Of a DNA stretch of 24,384 nucleotides, positions 23,339 through 24,384 are shown piece after piece (the first letter of the stretch is position 1; each line of letters starts with the position of its first letter). The translations under genes and the position numbers were made by a program. The notes beneath the pieces were generated by a model that was given only the letters and a program-made list of their open reading frames with translations, was not told where the DNA came from and searched no databases. This DNA comes from DATEMK01 sp035275625 (GTDB lineage Bacteria > Bacteroidota > Bacteroidia > AKYH767-A > OLB10): assembly GCA_035275625.1 (NCBI GenBank), contig DATEMK010000312.1, positions 1 to 24,384 on the forward strand, in the 5' to 3' direction.

Positions 23339-24384
23339 ATGATCACTGAAAAAACAAGGTTGAATTTACCGGCAGAGGAAAAAATATTATTCAAAGCTTT
23401 TGAACTGATGTGCATTGCGAAGGCGATGACCGAGTTGTATGAAGCCAATGCATCTTTTACTTCAAAATATGTACATGCCACTTCGCGCGGGCATGAAGCT
23501 ATCCAGCTTGCAACGGGCCTGCAGCTGAAACCGCAGGATTACCTTTCACCCTATTACCGTGATGACAGCATGCTGCTTGCCATCGGCATGAAGCCGTATG
23601 AGCTGATGCTGCAGCTGATGGCAAAACGTGATGATCCTTTTTCAGGAGGGAGGCTTTATTATTCGCATCCGAGTTTGAAGCGTGATGACATGCCTAAAAT
23701 TCCCATGCAATCATCTGCAACCGGCATGCAGGCGATTCCTGCCACGGGTGTCGCCATGGGAATTCAATATCTTGAAAAGCAGAACATTCATCCTTACCAG
23801 GGTAGTGACAGGCCGTTAGTGGTGTGTTCGCTGGGAGATGCCTCCATAACGGAAGGCGAAGTGGCGGAAGCTTTCCAGATGGCAGTGCTTAAAAAATTTC
23901 CGGTCATTTACCTGGTGCAGGATAATGAGTGGGACATATCAGCCAATGCAAAAGAGTTTCGTGCAATGGATGCCACGGAATATGCCCGCGGTTTTAAAGG
24001 GCTTGAAACACGCACAATTAATGATGGAAATGATTTTATAAAATGTTTTGAAGTGGTAAAGGAGGTGATTGAAATAGTCCGCAAAGAACGCAGGCCGTTT
24101 TTAATTCATGCAAAAGTTCCGTTGTTAAATCATCACACTTCAGGTGTAAGAAAAGAATGGTACCGTGACGATCTTGAAGAACAGGCAAAGCGCGATCCGT
24201 TTCCTTTTTTCAAAAAACAATTGATGAGTTTTGGTTTTGATGAAAATGAGTTGAATGAAATGGAAGCAGCGTCTAAGCAAATGGTGAATGAAGACTACCA
24301 TCTCGCTGCAAAGGCGGAGGATCCAAGACCGGAAGATTTATTCACCCATGATTTTGCCCCGACACCGGTCACTGAAGAAAAGGG
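23339..24384 (+). CDS. 2-oxoacid dehydrogenase E1 component, alpha region (thiamine diphosphate-dependent), partial at window end
   Basis: The frame opens at an ATG and is still open after 348 codons at the window edge. It is the E1-alpha half of a branched-chain 2-oxoacid or acetoin/pyruvate-type dehydrogenase, which decarboxylates the 2-oxoacid and acylates lipoyl-E2. Visible features are SRGHEAIQLATG (49-60), DYLSPYYRDD (67-76), the thiamine diphosphate site starting GDASITEGE (166-174) and ending QDNEW (194-198), and LNHHTSGVRKEWYRDD in the phosphorylation-loop region. The usual GDG reads GDA and the terminal NN reads DN; both variants retain the metal-binding pattern. The final residues (FAPTPVTEEKG) look like the linker into an E1-beta half, suggesting the fused alpha-beta form common in Bacteroidota (about 650-690 residues). 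Substrate is most likely branched-chain 2-oxoacids. Confidence 0.88.
   Translation, partial: MITEKTRLNLPAEEKILFKAFELMCIAKAMTELYEANASFTSKYVHATSRGHEAIQLATGLQLKPQDYLSPYYRDDSMLLAIGMKPYELMLQLMAKRDDPFSGGRLYYSHPSLKRDDMPKIPMQSSATGMQAIPATGVAMGIQYLEKQNIHPYQGSDRPLVVCSLGDASITEGEVAEAFQMAVLKKFPVIYLVQDNEWDISANAKEFRAMDATEYARGFKGLETRTINDGNDFIKCFEVVKEVIEIVRKERRPFLIHAKVPLLNHHTSGVRKEWYRDDLEEQAKRDPFPFFKKQLMSFGFDENELNEMEAASKQMVNEDYHLAAKAEDPRPEDLFTHDFAPTPVTEEK

Overview
The window looks like chromosomal DNA from a member of the Bacteroidota, probably a Chitinophagales/Sphingobacteriales-like or uncultured environmental lineage. Four large proteins carry N-terminal signal peptides together with C-terminal sorting domains of the type IX secretion system (T9SS). 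Promoter-like TAnnTTTG boxes lie about 20 nt before several ATGs, Shine-Dalgarno sequences are largely absent, and the UvrA and fused-type E1 proteins have a Bacteroidota character. No tRNA, rRNA, CRISPR array or transposase gene was seen.

Layout. 1-286 is non-coding. 287-994 (-) encodes a LOG-family nucleotide phosphoribohydrolase with a hairpin terminator at its end and a cluster of short tandem repeats in its leader. 1161-3998 (-) is uvrA. 4110-6353 (-) is a secreted PNGase F-like protein and 6449-8374 (-) a secreted CocE/S15-type hydrolase, both with T9SS type A tails. From the divergent region 8375-8552 a plus-strand cluster starts: paaZ (8553-10598), a membrane-anchored SHOCT-domain protein (10629-11249) and an enoyl-CoA hydratase/isomerase homologue (11299-12063), ending at a nested palindromic terminator. 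Two minus-strand surface proteins follow: a 622-residue protein with a lectin-like N-terminal domain, Ig-like domains and a PKD domain (12182-14050), and an 1825-residue repeat protein with a T9SS type B (gliding-motility-associated) tail (14115-19592).

The right end is the accessory part. A plus-strand gene (19840-20913) encodes 14 tandem heptapeptides in front of a winged-helix-like C-terminus, with short direct and inverted repeats in its upstream region. It converges on a very AT-rich gene for a soluble KAP-like P-loop NTPase (21015-22871). That gene is bracketed by an exact 15-bp direct repeat and followed by a GC-rich palindrome cluster and a decayed remnant of a T9SS type B sorting domain that is too short to be called as an ORF. 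At 23339 the E1 component of a 2-oxoacid dehydrogenase begins and runs off the window.

Functionally the window mixes housekeeping genes (uvrA, LOG, E1), CoA-thioester aromatic/fatty acid catabolism (paaZ plus the crotonase-fold protein), and a set of exported enzymes and adhesins that would use the same T9SS machinery, which is not encoded here. The best candidate for something undescribed is the KAP NTPase island (about 20.9-23.26 kb), which resembles a small horizontally acquired, possibly anti-phage, cargo. The heptapeptide-repeat regulator-like gene beside it is the second candidate.
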